Shown here in pieces: positions 1 through 8,223 of a stretch of 11,375 bases of DNA. The DNA lies in contig CAIPWG010000505.1 in assembly GCA_903868655.1 (NCBI GenBank), positions 1 through 11,375 of the forward strand. The letters are read 5' to 3'. A model generated the notes under the pieces. The model was given only the letters and a program-made list of their open reading frames with translations, had not been told where the DNA came from and searched no databases. This DNA is from an uncultured Sphingomonadales bacterium (lineage in GTDB: Bacteria > Pseudomonadota > Alphaproteobacteria > Sphingomonadales > Sphingomonadaceae). Numbering within the stretch: position 1 is the stretch's first letter; each line of letters opens with the position of its first letter. A program made the position numbers and the translations under genes.

Positions 1-2799
1 CGCAACCAGGTGAACGAGCGTCTGACCGGCGTAATGGGCGCGCTGCCAGCGAGCGTAACCGGCGGCATGGCGCCGATCTCCACGCCGTTGTCCGACATGT
101 ACATGTTCACGCTCGAAGGTCCGCAGTCGCTTGCGGAAAAGCGGCGCGTGCTCGATTGGGTCATCCGGCCAGCCTTGCGCACGGTTCCGGGGGTCGCCGA
201 CGTCAATGCGCTGGGTGGACTGGTGGAAACGTTCGAGGTCGCACCCGATGCCAATGCGCTGGCTGCGGCGGGTTTGACCGTGACCGATCTGGCCACCGCC
301 ATCAACGCTGGCAATCGCAACGATGGTGCAGGTCGGCTCGCCATCGGCGAAGAGGCCCTGATCGTGCGTGCCACGGGTGCCATTCGCAATCTCGACGATC
401 TGGGCGCGGTTGTGGTGAAATCCGGCAATAGCGGCGTGGTGCGCATCAGCGATGTCGCTGCGGTGCGAACCGGCGCGCTGACCCGCTATGGCGCAGTTAC
501 CCGCAACGGCCAGGGCGAGGCGGTCGAAGGTCTGGTGCTGGCCTTGCGCGGTGCGGATGCGTCAAAAGTCGTCGATGGCGTGAAGGCACGCCTCGATGAA
601 ATCGCGCCCAGCTTGCCCACCGGTATGAAGGCAAATGTGTTTTACGACCGGTCCGACCTGATCGGGCGCGCCGTCGGCACTGTCGAAGAGGCTCTGCTGG
701 AAGCGACTTTGCTGGTCGTCGTCCTGCTCCTGTTGTTTCTCGGCAATGTGCGGGCGTCGATCATCGTTGCTTTGGCACTGCCGATGGCATCGCTGCTGAC
801 CTTTATCGCGATGAAATCGATTGGCCTGACTGCCAACCTGATGAGCCTTGGCGGCCTGGCCATTGCGGTTGGAATGTTGGTTGATGGTGCAGTTGTGGTT
901 GTCGAAAATGTGGTCGAACGCTTGTCCGATCCGCGCCATGCCGAAACCGGAAAACTGCGCAATGTGTTTGTCGCTGCGGCTGAGGTGGCGACACCGGTGG
1001 CCAGCGGCATGGCGATCATTGCGCTGGTTTTCCTGCCTCTGCTGACGTTGCAAGGGCTTGAGGGCAAGTTGTTTGCGCCCGTCGCTTTGACCATCGTGCT
1101 GGCCTTGCTCTCGGCGCTGGCGCTCACGTTGACGCTGATCCCGGTGCTGTCGTACTTTGGGCTCAGGATCGCCGCCAGCGAACAGGCCGCCCATCACGAG
1201 CCTTGGCTGATGCGCCAATTAAGCCCCCGGTATGCCAGGCTGCTGGCGGGCGCCTTTGTCCGCAAACGGCTGGTGTTCGGCATCGCGGCGGCATCCCTGG
1301 TGCTGACAGGCGTGGCCTATTCGTTCACCGGCAAGACGTTTTTGCCCACGATGGACGAGGGCAGCGTCATTGTGCAGCTGACCAAAGTTCCATCGATCAA
1401 TCTGGCGCACAGCCTTGAAGACGATACCAAGGTCCAGCGCGCGGTCATGGCCAAAGTGCCTGAAGTGACCGATGTCATCGCGCGCACGGGATCCGATGAA
1501 TTGGGTCTCGATCCCATGGGGCTCAATGAAACAGACAGCTTCCTCAAGCTAAAGCCGCGATCCGAATGGCGCGTCGGAGACAAGGCCTGGGTGGTCGATC
1601 AGATCCGCAAAGCGCTGGCCGATTTGCCCGGCATCCAGACCAGCTATACCCAGCCGATCGAGATGCGCATTTCCGAAATGTTGAGCGGTGCGCGGGGCGA
1701 TCTGGCAATCCGCATCTTTGGCCCCGACAACGCTGAACTCGCGCGCATCGCCGGGCAAATTCAGGCCCGCCTCAAAGCGATCCCGGGCACCAGCGAAGCG
1801 TTGACAGTGGCCAATGACAAAGTGGACTATCTGCAACTCGATATCGACCGCATCGCTGCGGGCCGGGTCGGGATGCCGATTGACCAGTTGCAGGATGCGA
1901 TGCGGTCGCAAGTCGAAGGCGTTCGCGCCGGTGTCGTGGCCGACGGATTGCGCCGCGTGCCGATCCTGATCCGGGGCGGTGGCGCAACCGGCGAGCAAAC
2001 GCCGCAAGTCTTTGCCGACCAAACGTATCGCAGCCCAAGCGGCCAGTTGGTGCGTGCAAGCGATGTTGCCAAAATTGAACGTGTCGCCGGGCCCGTCAAG
2101 CTGGAGCATGAAAACGGATCGCGGTTTGCCATGGTGCAGGCCTTTGTTTCGGGGCGCGATCTGGTGGGGTATGTCGATCAGGCAAAGGCTGATGTGGGCG
2201 CGCATGTAAAGCTGCCGCAGGGGTATCGCATCGTTTGGGGTGGTCAGTTCGAAAACCAGCAACGTGCCTCTGCGCGGCTGATGCTGGTCTTGCCCATTGC
2301 GTTGGCCGTGATCTTCGTCGTGCTCTACGCCACTTTGGCAAGTGTTCGGGCATCGACCCTGATTCTGGTCAATATTCCCTTTGCCATGGTGGGGGGCATG
2401 ATTTCGCTCGCCGTGTCGGGTGAATACCTTTCGGTACCTGCCTCGGTCGGCTTTATCGCGCTGCTGGGCATTGCGGTGCTCAACGGCCTGGTGATGGTCA
2501 GTTATTTCCGCCAGTTGCGCGAACGCGGGATGCCTCTTGTCGAAGCGGTCAGGTTGGGCGCGCAACGGCGTTTGCGGCCCGTGTTGATGACCGCCTCGAT
2601 CGCTGCCTTCGGCCTGGTGCCCTTGCTGTTTGCCACCGGGCCAGGGTCGGAAATACAAAAACCGCTGGCCATCGTGGTGATCGGGGGGCTGATCTCGTCA
2701 ACTCTGCTGACGCTGATCCTGCTGCCGATCCTTTATGAAAAATTTGGTGAAAACGCTGCCGAACGTGCCGCTGGAGACCGGAAATTGACTGATGCGTAA
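1..2799 (+). CDS. Heavy-metal efflux RND transporter, CzcA/CusA family (5'-truncated by window edge)
   Basis: Inner-membrane pump of a tripartite cation efflux system, driven by proton influx and expelling metal ions through an adaptor and outer-membrane channel. The frame is open from base 1, so the GTG at 10 is not the true start; family members are about 1030-1060 residues, so roughly 100 N-terminal residues (TM1 and part of the first porter loop) are missing. Counting from the GTG codon, hydrophobic segments lie near 228-247, 249-268, 276-299, 325-347, 355-382 and 421-438, then a periplasmic loop to about 752, then five more at 757-909. TM4 carries D292-G-A and E299-N, the family's proton-relay acidic pair. 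The loop holds the typical EMRISEMLSGARGD (551-564). The aspartate six residues before D292, present in CzcA's DFG signature, is alanine here, as in CusA-like pumps, so the metal cannot be assigned. It shares an operon with the next gene through an 8-base overlap. Confidence 0.95.
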   Translation, partial: RNQVNERLTGVMGALPASVTGGMAPISTPLSDMYMFTLEGPQSLAEKRRVLDWVIRPALRTVPGVADVNALGGLVETFEVAPDANALAAAGLTVTDLATAINAGNRNDGAGRLAIGEEALIVRATGAIRNLDDLGAVVVKSGNSGVVRISDVAAVRTGALTRYGAVTRNGQGEAVEGLVLALRGADASKVVDGVKARLDEIAPSLPTGMKANVFYDRSDLIGRAVGTVEEALLEATLLVVVLLLLFLGNVRASIIVALALPMASLLTFIAMKSIGLTANLMSLGGLAIAVGMLVDGAVVVVENVVERLSDPRHAETGKLRNVFVAAAEVATPVASGMAIIALVFLPLLTLQGLEGKLFAPVALTIVLALLSALALTLTLIPVLSYFGLRIAASEQAAHHEPWLMRQLSPRYARLLAGAFVRKRLVFGIAAASLVLTGVAYSFTGKTFLPTMDEGSVIVQLTKVPSINLAHSLEDDTKVQRAVMAKVPEVTDVIARTGSDELGLDPMGLNETDSFLKLKPRSEWRVGDKAWVVDQIRKALADLPGIQTSYTQPIEMRISEMLSGARGDLAIRIFGPDNAELARIAGQIQARLKAIPGTSEALTVANDKVDYLQLDIDRIAAGRVGMPIDQLQDAMRSQVEGVRAGVVADGLRRVPILIRGGGATGEQTPQVFADQTYRSPSGQLVRASDVAKIERVAGPVKLEHENGSRFAMVQAFVSGRDLVGYVDQAKADVGAHVKLPQGYRIVWGGQFENQQRASARLMLVLPIALAVIFVVLYATLASVRASTLILVNIPFAMVGGMISLAVSGEYLSVPASVGFIALLGIAVLNGLVMVSYFRQLRERGMPLVEAVRLGAQRRLRPVLMTASIAAFGLVPLLFATGPGSEIQKPLAIVVIGGLISSTLLTLILLPILYEKFGENAAERAAGDRKLTDA

Positions 2800-4105
2800 G
2801 CCGTACTCTCCGCAAGGCCTGATTTTCGCCATCGCCTTGTCGATCGCGCTGCACCCAGGCAGCAGCGCGGCGGCCACCGATGGCGCAGAGCAGGGATTGC
2901 CTCCCAAATCCGATGTGCTGCAGGCGCTCGATGCGCACCCCAGCGTCACTGCGGCCAATGCGCGCACAAACGCCGCGCGGGCAGAGGCCCATGTCCTTGC
3001 GAGCGGGCCCCACGAATTCACCCTGACCACCAGCTATCTCCGCCGCACAGTCCATGACTCATCGGGTGCCGGGAACGGCCGCTTCGATGAATTCGAAGCG
3101 CAGATCACTCGCCCGATCAGGCTTCCGGGCAAGGCAGGCCTCGATCGCCAGATCGGCGCTCAAGGCGTGATGTATTCGCAGAACATGGCCGAGGATTCGC
3201 TCCACCAGGCGGCATTGCGACTTGCGCAAGGCTGGTGGGATTGGCTCGGTGCGGTGCAGGAGGCCGCGGTTGATCGTCAGGCAGCCGCCAATTACGAGGC
3301 TTTGCTTGTCAGCGTGCAACGCCGCGTCGCCTTGCGCGACGCCTCTGCGCTGGATGAAGCACAAGTCCTGGCTGCGCTTGATTCCACACGCGCACAGTCC
3401 GAACGATCGCATGGTCGAGAGGCTGTTGCCCGCGCCAGGCTAAGCGCACAATTTCCGAAGCTGGCATTGCCCGGTCCAGTGCCGGACGTACCCGAGCCGC
3501 AGTTGCCGCCCGGTGGACTGGCGCCACTGCACGACAAAATTCTCGGTCGCAGCCACGAGCTTGCGGCGGCGGAAGCTTTGGCTCGACAATCCGATGCGCA
3601 AGCCGAGCGGGCCCGCAGAGAGCGGACCGGTGATCCCTCATTCGGTATCAGATTATTTTCTGAAAAAGGTGGAATGGAAAAGGGTGCGGGTGTGCTTTTT
3701 TCCATTCCGTTTGGCGGTGGGTATCGTTCGGCTTTGGCGGACAGGGCCAGCGCGCAAGCGAATGCGGCACAGGCAGATTTGCAGGCGGTCCGTTTGAATA
3801 TGCAGGAAACGGCGGATGCCGATCTTGTCGAGGCGGAAACATTTTTCACCGCCTGGCAGCGGGCGCGTGATTCGCGCGAGGCGCAAATGAACGCCTTGCA
3901 GAAGATCCGGCGCGGACGGCAATTGGGTGAGATCAGTCTGGCCGATGTCCTGTTGGCAGAGCGACAGGTGCACGAAGCCTGCCGCGCAGAAGCCATGGCG
4001 CGAACCGACGCCATGCGCGCCTTGACTCGGATCCGCATCGACAGCCATGAATTGTGGATTGGCGACGATGAAGCAGACACCACCACGCCATCGACAGGCG
4101 GATAA
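2792..4105 (+). CDS. Outer-membrane efflux factor, TolC/CzcC family
   Basis: Outer-membrane channel component, expected to trimerise and dock with the RND pump encoded just upstream to give a conduit out of the cell. The protein has 437 residues, usual for CzcC/CusC-type factors. A signal peptide occupies about residues 1-28 (hydrophobic core LIFAIALSIAL, cleavage near SSAAA); no lipobox cysteine is seen, so it is probably not a lipoprotein. Two OEP-type repeats are evident: long alanine-, glutamine- and arginine-rich helices (about 130-225 and 315-415) and strand segments such as GAGVLFSIPFGGG (298-310). The ATG overlaps the pump's stop by 8 bases, with GGAA at 2780-2783 as the ribosome site, so translation is probably coupled. 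Overall sequence is divergent, so the family is clear but substrate is not. Confidence 0.9.
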   Translation: MRKPYSPQGLIFAIALSIALHPGSSAAATDGAEQGLPPKSDVLQALDAHPSVTAANARTNAARAEAHVLASGPHEFTLTTSYLRRTVHDSSGAGNGRFDEFEAQITRPIRLPGKAGLDRQIGAQGVMYSQNMAEDSLHQAALRLAQGWWDWLGAVQEAAVDRQAAANYEALLVSVQRRVALRDASALDEAQVLAALDSTRAQSERSHGREAVARARLSAQFPKLALPGPVPDVPEPQLPPGGLAPLHDKILGRSHELAAAEALARQSDAQAERARRERTGDPSFGIRLFSEKGGMEKGAGVLFSIPFGGGYRSALADRASAQANAAQADLQAVRLNMQETADADLVEAETFFTAWQRARDSREAQMNALQKIRRGRQLGEISLADVLLAERQVHEACRAEAMARTDAMRALTRIRIDSHELWIGDDEADTTTPSTGG

Positions 4106-4135
4106 CCCAACCTGCCAATGCCGGAGTAGCTCTTT

Positions 4136-5263
4136 ATGCCAAGACGGTCTCTGCTCATCGCAACAGCGTGCATGGCCGTGCTCGTGGCCAGCAAGGTCAT
4201 GGCGCAAGCGCCTTCGATTGCTGTTGCCGTTGATCGGGTAACGACAGTTGCAAGGGCCGCTCACCTCGCTGGCGAAATCGCGATCGCCGATCAGGCGGGT
4301 CCGGTGGGAGTGCGCGCGATAGGTTTGGCCGACCGTGCGTCGTTCAAAGCCCATCATCCGGGCGCGCGCTGGCTGTGGGCATCGGTCACCAAACACGTGA
4401 CCGCAGTGCTTGTGATGCAACAAGTGGAGATCGGCACGCTGTCGCTCGACGGCACGATCACACACTATCTGCCAAACTTTGGCGGCAGTACCGGCGATAC
4501 GGTCACGATCCGCCAACTTCTTCAGCATGTTTCGGGGTTGCCCAATCCCGATGACACGCTGCCGAACGCCAGCGGCGAGCCGACATTTTACACCGCCACC
4601 GGCATGGGTATCGCTGATACACCGCGCGCACTGGGCTTTTGCAGCGGAACACCCAAAGCGACACCGGGCGCCGGGTTTGCGTACAACAATTGCGATTATA
4701 TCGTGCTTGGCGCGATCCTGGAGCACGTCACCGGAAAGCCTTATGCCCGGCTCGTGGCCGAACGGATAGCCAATCCGCTCGGGTTGCGTTCGCTGCGGGT
4801 CGCGCGCGATGGCGCGGTGCGCGGAGGCGGTGCCGCGACAGGCTATACCACCGGTGGCAAAGGTTTTCCTGCTATCAATGTGGCGACATTCGGCGCAAGC
4901 GCGGCGTTGACCGGAACGGCGCGTGATCTGATCCTGTTTGACCGGGCGCTCGTCGGCGGGAAGCTCCTCCATCCGCAAAGCCGCGCGCTGTTATGGAAAG
5001 GCGATCCCAAACTCGGTTACGAGGCGCTTGGCGTCTGGTCGTTTCCGGCACGCCTTGCCGGGTGCGCGCAACCCGTGACACTGGTTGAGCGGCGCGGCGA
5101 TGTTGCCGGCATTCAGGTGCGCAATGTCATCGCTCCAGATCTTGGCCGGTCGGTCGCAGTCTTTGCCAACGACGATACGCTTGACTTCGGAGAGGTCTGG
5201 CAGGGCAAGGGCCTGACCTACGATTTGTTGTCTGCTGCCTTCTGCCCGGCCGCGCAATCCTGA
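4136..5263 (+). CDS. Secreted serine hydrolase, beta-lactamase class C / PBP-like family
   Basis: Probable periplasmic serine hydrolase of the beta-lactamase (PF00144) superfamily; members include esterases, peptidases and class C beta-lactamases, and the reaction cannot be read from sequence. It has 375 residues with an N-terminal signal peptide (about 1-24, LLIATACMAVLVA core, cleavage after VMAQA). The nucleophile motif S83-V-T-K86 and the second motif Y183-N-N185 are both present. The third motif, normally KTG or HxG, appears as R319-R-G321 (ERRGDVAG), unlike classical beta-lactamases. Four cysteines after the signal (169, 186, 310, 370) could form disulfides. GGAG at 4123-4126 sits 9 bases before the ATG. 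It starts 30 bases after the outer-membrane factor and may be its co-transcribed neighbour; no terminator separates them. A resistance role is not supported without enzymology. Confidence 0.88.
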   Translation: MPRRSLLIATACMAVLVASKVMAQAPSIAVAVDRVTTVARAAHLAGEIAIADQAGPVGVRAIGLADRASFKAHHPGARWLWASVTKHVTAVLVMQQVEIGTLSLDGTITHYLPNFGGSTGDTVTIRQLLQHVSGLPNPDDTLPNASGEPTFYTATGMGIADTPRALGFCSGTPKATPGAGFAYNNCDYIVLGAILEHVTGKPYARLVAERIANPLGLRSLRVARDGAVRGGGAATGYTTGGKGFPAINVATFGASAALTGTARDLILFDRALVGGKLLHPQSRALLWKGDPKLGYEALGVWSFPARLAGCAQPVTLVERRGDVAGIQVRNVIAPDLGRSVAVFANDDTLDFGEVWQGKGLTYDLLSAAFCPAAQS

Positions 5264-5297
5264 ACTCCACGCACGACCCCGTGGCGCTCGTCCGCGG

Positions 5298-6005
5298 CTA
5301 TTTGCGAAGCGCCGCCCACCCGAATTCGAGCAGCGGAATAGCTGCCCGGGTCATGGCGACGATGTCGTCGACAAGGTCTGATGTCCCGGTCTGCTGGCGG
5401 GTCAGGGGCATCCGGACAATGAACGACTTTAGCCGGATTGTTTCGCCCCGTTCGCCAATGGTGGCGGCGTCGAACCCGCGTGGCAGGCGAACCGCCATGT
5501 TGTCGCGCGACAATGCCAGGTTATCGGCCGCCAGCGCGGCCTCGACACAAGACCATTGGTCCGGCTTGGCAAGAATATGGCGCCGAAACGCATCGAGCTG
5601 ATCGGGTTCGAGCGCGTAAAAACCTGCCGCTGCGAAACATTCGTCGGGCCCAAATTGCATATAGACGACGCCTTGCGACCGTTTCGTGCCGTCGCGGGTC
5701 AGTACAGCGCTGGCATTGGTTTTGTAGGGGTGCTTGTCGTGCGAGAATCGCACATCCCGATTGATGCGGAACAACGATGCCTTTGCGTCGCCGAGCAGCG
5801 GGATATCGTGCACAGCAAATGCCAGGCTGAGCGAAGCCACAAGCGCACTGAGCGGTTGGTGGATCATCACGTCATAACGCTGCTTGTTCTCAAGAAACCA
5901 GTCACGGGTCTGGTGGGCGTCGAGCTCGATAAAGAAATCGAGCGCATCGGGCGCAAAGCCTTCAAAGGGCAGCAATTCAGGCGACGGTTTTGCAGGGGGT
6001 GGCAT
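5298..6005 (-). CDS. DUF2461 family protein (TIGR02453 type)
   Basis: Conserved protein of unknown biochemical function, 235 residues, the usual length for DUF2461. Family hallmarks are visible: LDFFIELDAHQTRDWFLENK (22-41) near the N-terminus, the basic core FRINRDVRFSHDKHPYKTN (79-97), then YMQFGPDECFAAAGFYALEP (115-134). It has no signal peptide or membrane segment, so it is probably cytoplasmic. The ATG at 6005 is preceded by GGAG (6016-6019 on the complementary strand) at 10 bases, and an in-frame stop lies two codons upstream, so the start cannot be further upstream. It lies downstream of the aldo/keto reductase on the same strand, 235 bases away, and converges on the serine hydrolase 34 bases away. 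Confidence 0.9.
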   Translation of the reverse strand: MPPPAKPSPELLPFEGFAPDALDFFIELDAHQTRDWFLENKQRYDVMIHQPLSALVASLSLAFAVHDIPLLGDAKASLFRINRDVRFSHDKHPYKTNASAVLTRDGTKRSQGVVYMQFGPDECFAAAGFYALEPDQLDAFRRHILAKPDQWSCVEAALAADNLALSRDNMAVRLPRGFDAATIGERGETIRLKSFIVRMPLTRQQTGTSDLVDDIVAMTRAAIPLLEFGWAALRK

Positions 6006-6011
6006 CGGTCA

Positions 6012-6149
6012 TTAACTCCGCAACAAAAAGGTCGGCGCATAGGCGCGCAGCAAAGTATCAATGCCGAGCGGTATAGTCCTAACAGCGGTCCACATCTGTT
6101 GCGCCCCATCGACCACGACGACATCGTGCATGATCGTCGTCAGCAGCAT
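6012..6149 (-). other. Coding-like short frame between reductase and DUF2461 gene, unassigned
   Basis: Between the reductase stop and the DUF2461 start, one - strand frame stays open from inside the reductase to a TAA at 6014-6012. Its tail reads like protein (for example MLLTTIMHDVVVVDG and LLRAYAPTFLLRS) and about 70 percent of its codons end in G or C. The only ATG in the gap is at 6149, giving 45 residues, but no convincing Shine-Dalgarno site precedes it. The stop lies just 6 bases before the DUF2461 ATG, an arrangement typical of coupled genes. It may be the 3' remnant of a lost gene, a frame-shifted gene, or chance. I do not recognise the family. Confidence 0.25.
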
Positions 6150-6240
6150 GGTGACCGTATAGCCATCCGACGCTTCAACCCTTGCGTTTTCGAATACACC
6201 ATCGGGCGAATTTTCAAGAGTGGCAAAGTCCTGGCCGCTG

Positions 6241-7317
6241 TTATTCCCCCCAGCCTGCAACGGTATGACCGCCGAAGACCATGCGGCGGATGAACGGGCT
6301 GGCGAGGCTGGAACTGAAGCTCGGGACCGGCGCACTTGCATCGTTGAGCCGCTTCATCTGGTCGACGCTCAACTCGATGCCGGTGGCGGCGAGGTTGTTT
6401 TCGAGTTGCGACACCGTGCGCGCACCAACCAGCATCGATGCCACGCCCGGGCGCGCCAGGGTCCAGGCGAGCGCGACCTGAGCGACCGGTCGGTCAAGTT
6501 CTGCGGCGACAGTCTTCACGACGTCAAGAATATCCCAATTACGATCGACGAATTTGCTGTTTCCGAACGGGTTTGCTCCGCTCAGGCGACCGGTGCCGCC
6601 GGTATCATTCCGCCGGTACTTGCCTGACAGAAAGCCGCCTGCCAGCGGGCTCCACGGCATGATCCCCATCCCGCCTTCGTGTGCGGCCGGAAAATGCTCG
6701 CTCTCCACGTCGCGCGCTACCAGCGAGTATTCGAGTTGCATCGCGATCGGCCCCGGTACGCGCCGCTCATTTGCAATCGTTGCGGCTTTCATCGCCAGCC
6801 ATGCGGGCATGTCCGATAGCCCAAAATAGCGGATCTTGCCTGCACGGACCATATCTCCGAGTGTCTGCACGATCTCCTCGATCGGCGTTACGCCATCCCA
6901 GATGTGCATCCAGTAGAGATCGATGTAGTCAGTCCCAAGACGCTTGAGCGAAGCATCGAGCGCGCGATGCATGTTCTTGGCACCGGCACCTCCCGCATTC
7001 GGATTGCCGCCGCTGGCCCGGGTCGCGGTGAGCGGGCTTGTTGATCCGTTGAATGCAAACTTGGTGGCGAGCACGATTTCATCGCGTGCCTTGCTGTCGG
7101 CGATGAACTGGCCAACCAGCCTTTCGCTGCCACCACCCGAGTAGATGTCGGCTGTATCGACGAAATTGCCGCCGGCTTCGCGATAGGCGTCGAAGATCGC
7201 ACGCGAGGTCGCGTCATCCGCATTCCACTCGCCAGGGCCAAAGGTCATGGCGCCAAGCGCGAGCGGGCTTACGACGAGACCGGACCGGCCAAGCGTGCGA
7301 AAATGGGCAAGGGACAT
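6241..7317 (-). CDS. Aldo/keto reductase (NADPH-dependent oxidoreductase)
   Basis: Cytoplasmic TIM-barrel oxidoreductase expected to reduce aldehydes or ketones with NADPH; its natural substrate is unknown. It has 358 residues. The catalytic tetrad of the family is visible as D54 and Y59 (NFVDTADIY, 51-59), K86 (VLATKFAFN) and H138 (YWMHIWDG). A C-terminal cofactor motif is seen as GARTVSQLENN (298-308), which holds the R and Q-L-x-N residues that contact the NADPH 2'-phosphate. The N-terminal RTLGRSGLVVSPLALGAMTFG is the usual strand-one signature. AGGA at 7330-7333 (complementary strand) stands 12 bases from the ATG. It is divergent from a TetR regulator, the common arrangement for a reductase under local repression. 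Confidence 0.94.
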   Translation of the reverse strand: MSLAHFRTLGRSGLVVSPLALGAMTFGPGEWNADDATSRAIFDAYREAGGNFVDTADIYSGGGSERLVGQFIADSKARDEIVLATKFAFNGSTSPLTATRASGGNPNAGGAGAKNMHRALDASLKRLGTDYIDLYWMHIWDGVTPIEEIVQTLGDMVRAGKIRYFGLSDMPAWLAMKAATIANERRVPGPIAMQLEYSLVARDVESEHFPAAHEGGMGIMPWSPLAGGFLSGKYRRNDTGGTGRLSGANPFGNSKFVDRNWDILDVVKTVAAELDRPVAQVALAWTLARPGVASMLVGARTVSQLENNLAATGIELSVDQMKRLNDASAPVPSFSSSLASPFIRRMVFGGHTVAGWGE

Positions 7318-7332
7318 CAGACGACACTTTCC

Positions 7333-7353
7333 TAGCGTTCAATACGAAAGCTA
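7333..7353. promoter_or_regulatory. Candidate TetR-family operator, 21-bp interrupted palindrome
   Basis: The 21 bases have the form TAGC-N-TTC-N5-GAA-N-GCTA, a two-fold symmetric site with 7 of 10 pairs matching, centred at 7343. It lies in the divergent reductase/tetR gap and overlaps the -10 and start region of the proposed reductase promoter, where a repressor would block transcription. Binding by the adjacent regulator is inferred from position and symmetry only. Confidence 0.45.
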
Positions 7354-7377
7354 TATAGGGCGAAAATCTGCCGTCAA
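7350..7377 (-). promoter_or_regulatory. Candidate promoter of the aldo/keto reductase gene
   Basis: On the - strand a -35-like TTGACG (complement of 7372-7377) and a -10-like TATAGC (complement of 7350-7355) are separated by 16 bases. They fall 32 to 60 bases before the reductase ATG. The assignment is by eye against the sigma-70 consensus and was not scored. Confidence 0.4.
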
Positions 7378-7397
7378 ACTATTTCAGAGTATTCACT

Positions 7398-8027
7398 ATG
7401 AAACTGGCCGAAAAGGAAACTGCACCGCGCCGGAAGACAGGACGCCCGCTGTCGTTCGACCGCGATGTTGCGCTCGAACAGGCGATGCTGACATTCTGGC
7501 GACATGGGTATGAAACGACGTCGATCGTCGACCTGACGACCGCGATGGGAATTACCGCACCCAGCCTTTATACCGCGTTCGGGGACAAGAAGCAGCTCTT
7601 CCTGGAATCAGCCCGCCGCTATGCCGGCGATCCGGAGGCAATAACGGAGATGCTCGATCAAGCTGGGACATCCTGTGACGGGGCGCGTGCCATGCTGATT
7701 TCGGCTGTGACGGCGTTCACGAGTGACGCAACCCCGAAGGGTTGTCTGCTCGCCAGCGCGACCGCGAGCGGCTCGTCCGCGTCAGCCGACGTGCAGCGGG
7801 CGATCGCCGACATCCGCGAGGGCATTACTGCCCGGTTGCGAGCCCGGATCACACGCGATGTCGAGACAGGTATTCTGCCGGCAGACATCAATGTTGCGGC
7901 GGTGGCCGGCATGGTAATGGCGATCATCCAGGGAATGTCCGTCTTGGCGCGCGACGGTATGGACCGGCCGGAGTTGCATGCGATCGTCGAGCGTACTCTG
8001 CAGGCGTGGCCGGTGTGCCGGAAATAG
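7398..8027 (+). CDS. TetR/AcrR family transcriptional regulator
   Basis: DNA-binding regulator, 209 residues, usual TetR length. The N-terminal helix-turn-helix spans about residues 24-70, with the arrangement ALEQAMLTFWRHGYETTSI then DLTTAMGITAPSLYTAF, and the recognition helix and GDKKQLF tail typical of the family. The C-terminal half (about 75-205) is the ligand and dimer domain, containing GCLLASAT (115-122). Cysteines 93 and 116 are present. It is divergent from the aldo/keto reductase across 80 bases, so it probably represses that gene and itself, with release by an unknown small molecule. The start ATG at 7398 follows only a weak AGAG (7386-7389), suggesting modest translation. The basic region RRKTGRP precedes the DNA-binding domain. 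Confidence 0.93.
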   Translation: MKLAEKETAPRRKTGRPLSFDRDVALEQAMLTFWRHGYETTSIVDLTTAMGITAPSLYTAFGDKKQLFLESARRYAGDPEAITEMLDQAGTSCDGARAMLISAVTAFTSDATPKGCLLASATASGSSASADVQRAIADIREGITARLRARITRDVETGILPADINVAAVAGMVMAIIQGMSVLARDGMDRPELHAIVERTLQAWPVCRK

Positions 8028-8048
8028 TGGTGTTGGATAAGTTCGGTG

Positions 8049-8216
8049 TTACAGCGGCCCAGCTGGCAACCGTGGTGAAGCGCACGCCACCATATAGCGT
8101 ATCAGCGCTGGAACCGCGGCAGCAGTCAGCAACCAGGTGGCCTCGCCCAAGGCCAGCCCCGTAGCGATGGCGACGAGGCGCGGTTGCGGTTTGCGGTGCT
8201 GTGGATTGCGAGCCAA
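8049..8216 (-). other. Coding-like membrane segment downstream of TonB receptor, possible frameshifted gene remnant
   Basis: In the 198-base gap between tetR and the receptor, one - strand frame, openable from a TTG at 8216 to a TAA at 8051-8049, gives 55 residues with a hydrophobic stretch (residues 13-37, including LVAIATGLALGEATWLL) that reads like membrane protein. A different frame begins with an ATG at 8224 that overlaps the receptor stop as TGATG, a coupled-start arrangement, but stops after 32 residues. One reading is a small membrane-protein gene broken by a frameshift. No family is recognised, and it could also be chance. Confidence 0.22.
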
Positions 8217-8223
8217 AAGCCCA

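Noticed and set aside
1549..2658. Long - strand open frame of 369 residues antisense to the RND pump gene
   Set aside because: Its translation is rich in H, Q, R and G with no domain pattern, as expected opposite a GC-rich gene; the + strand frame is an unmistakable RND pump.
3292..4978. Long - strand open frames (302 and 441 residues) antisense to the outer-membrane factor and serine hydrolase
   Set aside because: Composition is dominated by S, R, A and C or by H, R and G without recognisable motifs, and both + strand genes have clear signal peptides and motifs.
5264..5297. Possible bidirectional terminator: CCACG (5267-5271) pairing with CGTGG (5280-5284)
   Set aside because: The stem is only 5 bp and no T-run follows on either strand.
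5556..6293. 245-residue + strand open frame over the DUF2461 gene
   Set aside because: It is antisense to a strongly conserved DUF2461 protein, rich in R and H, and shows no family signature.
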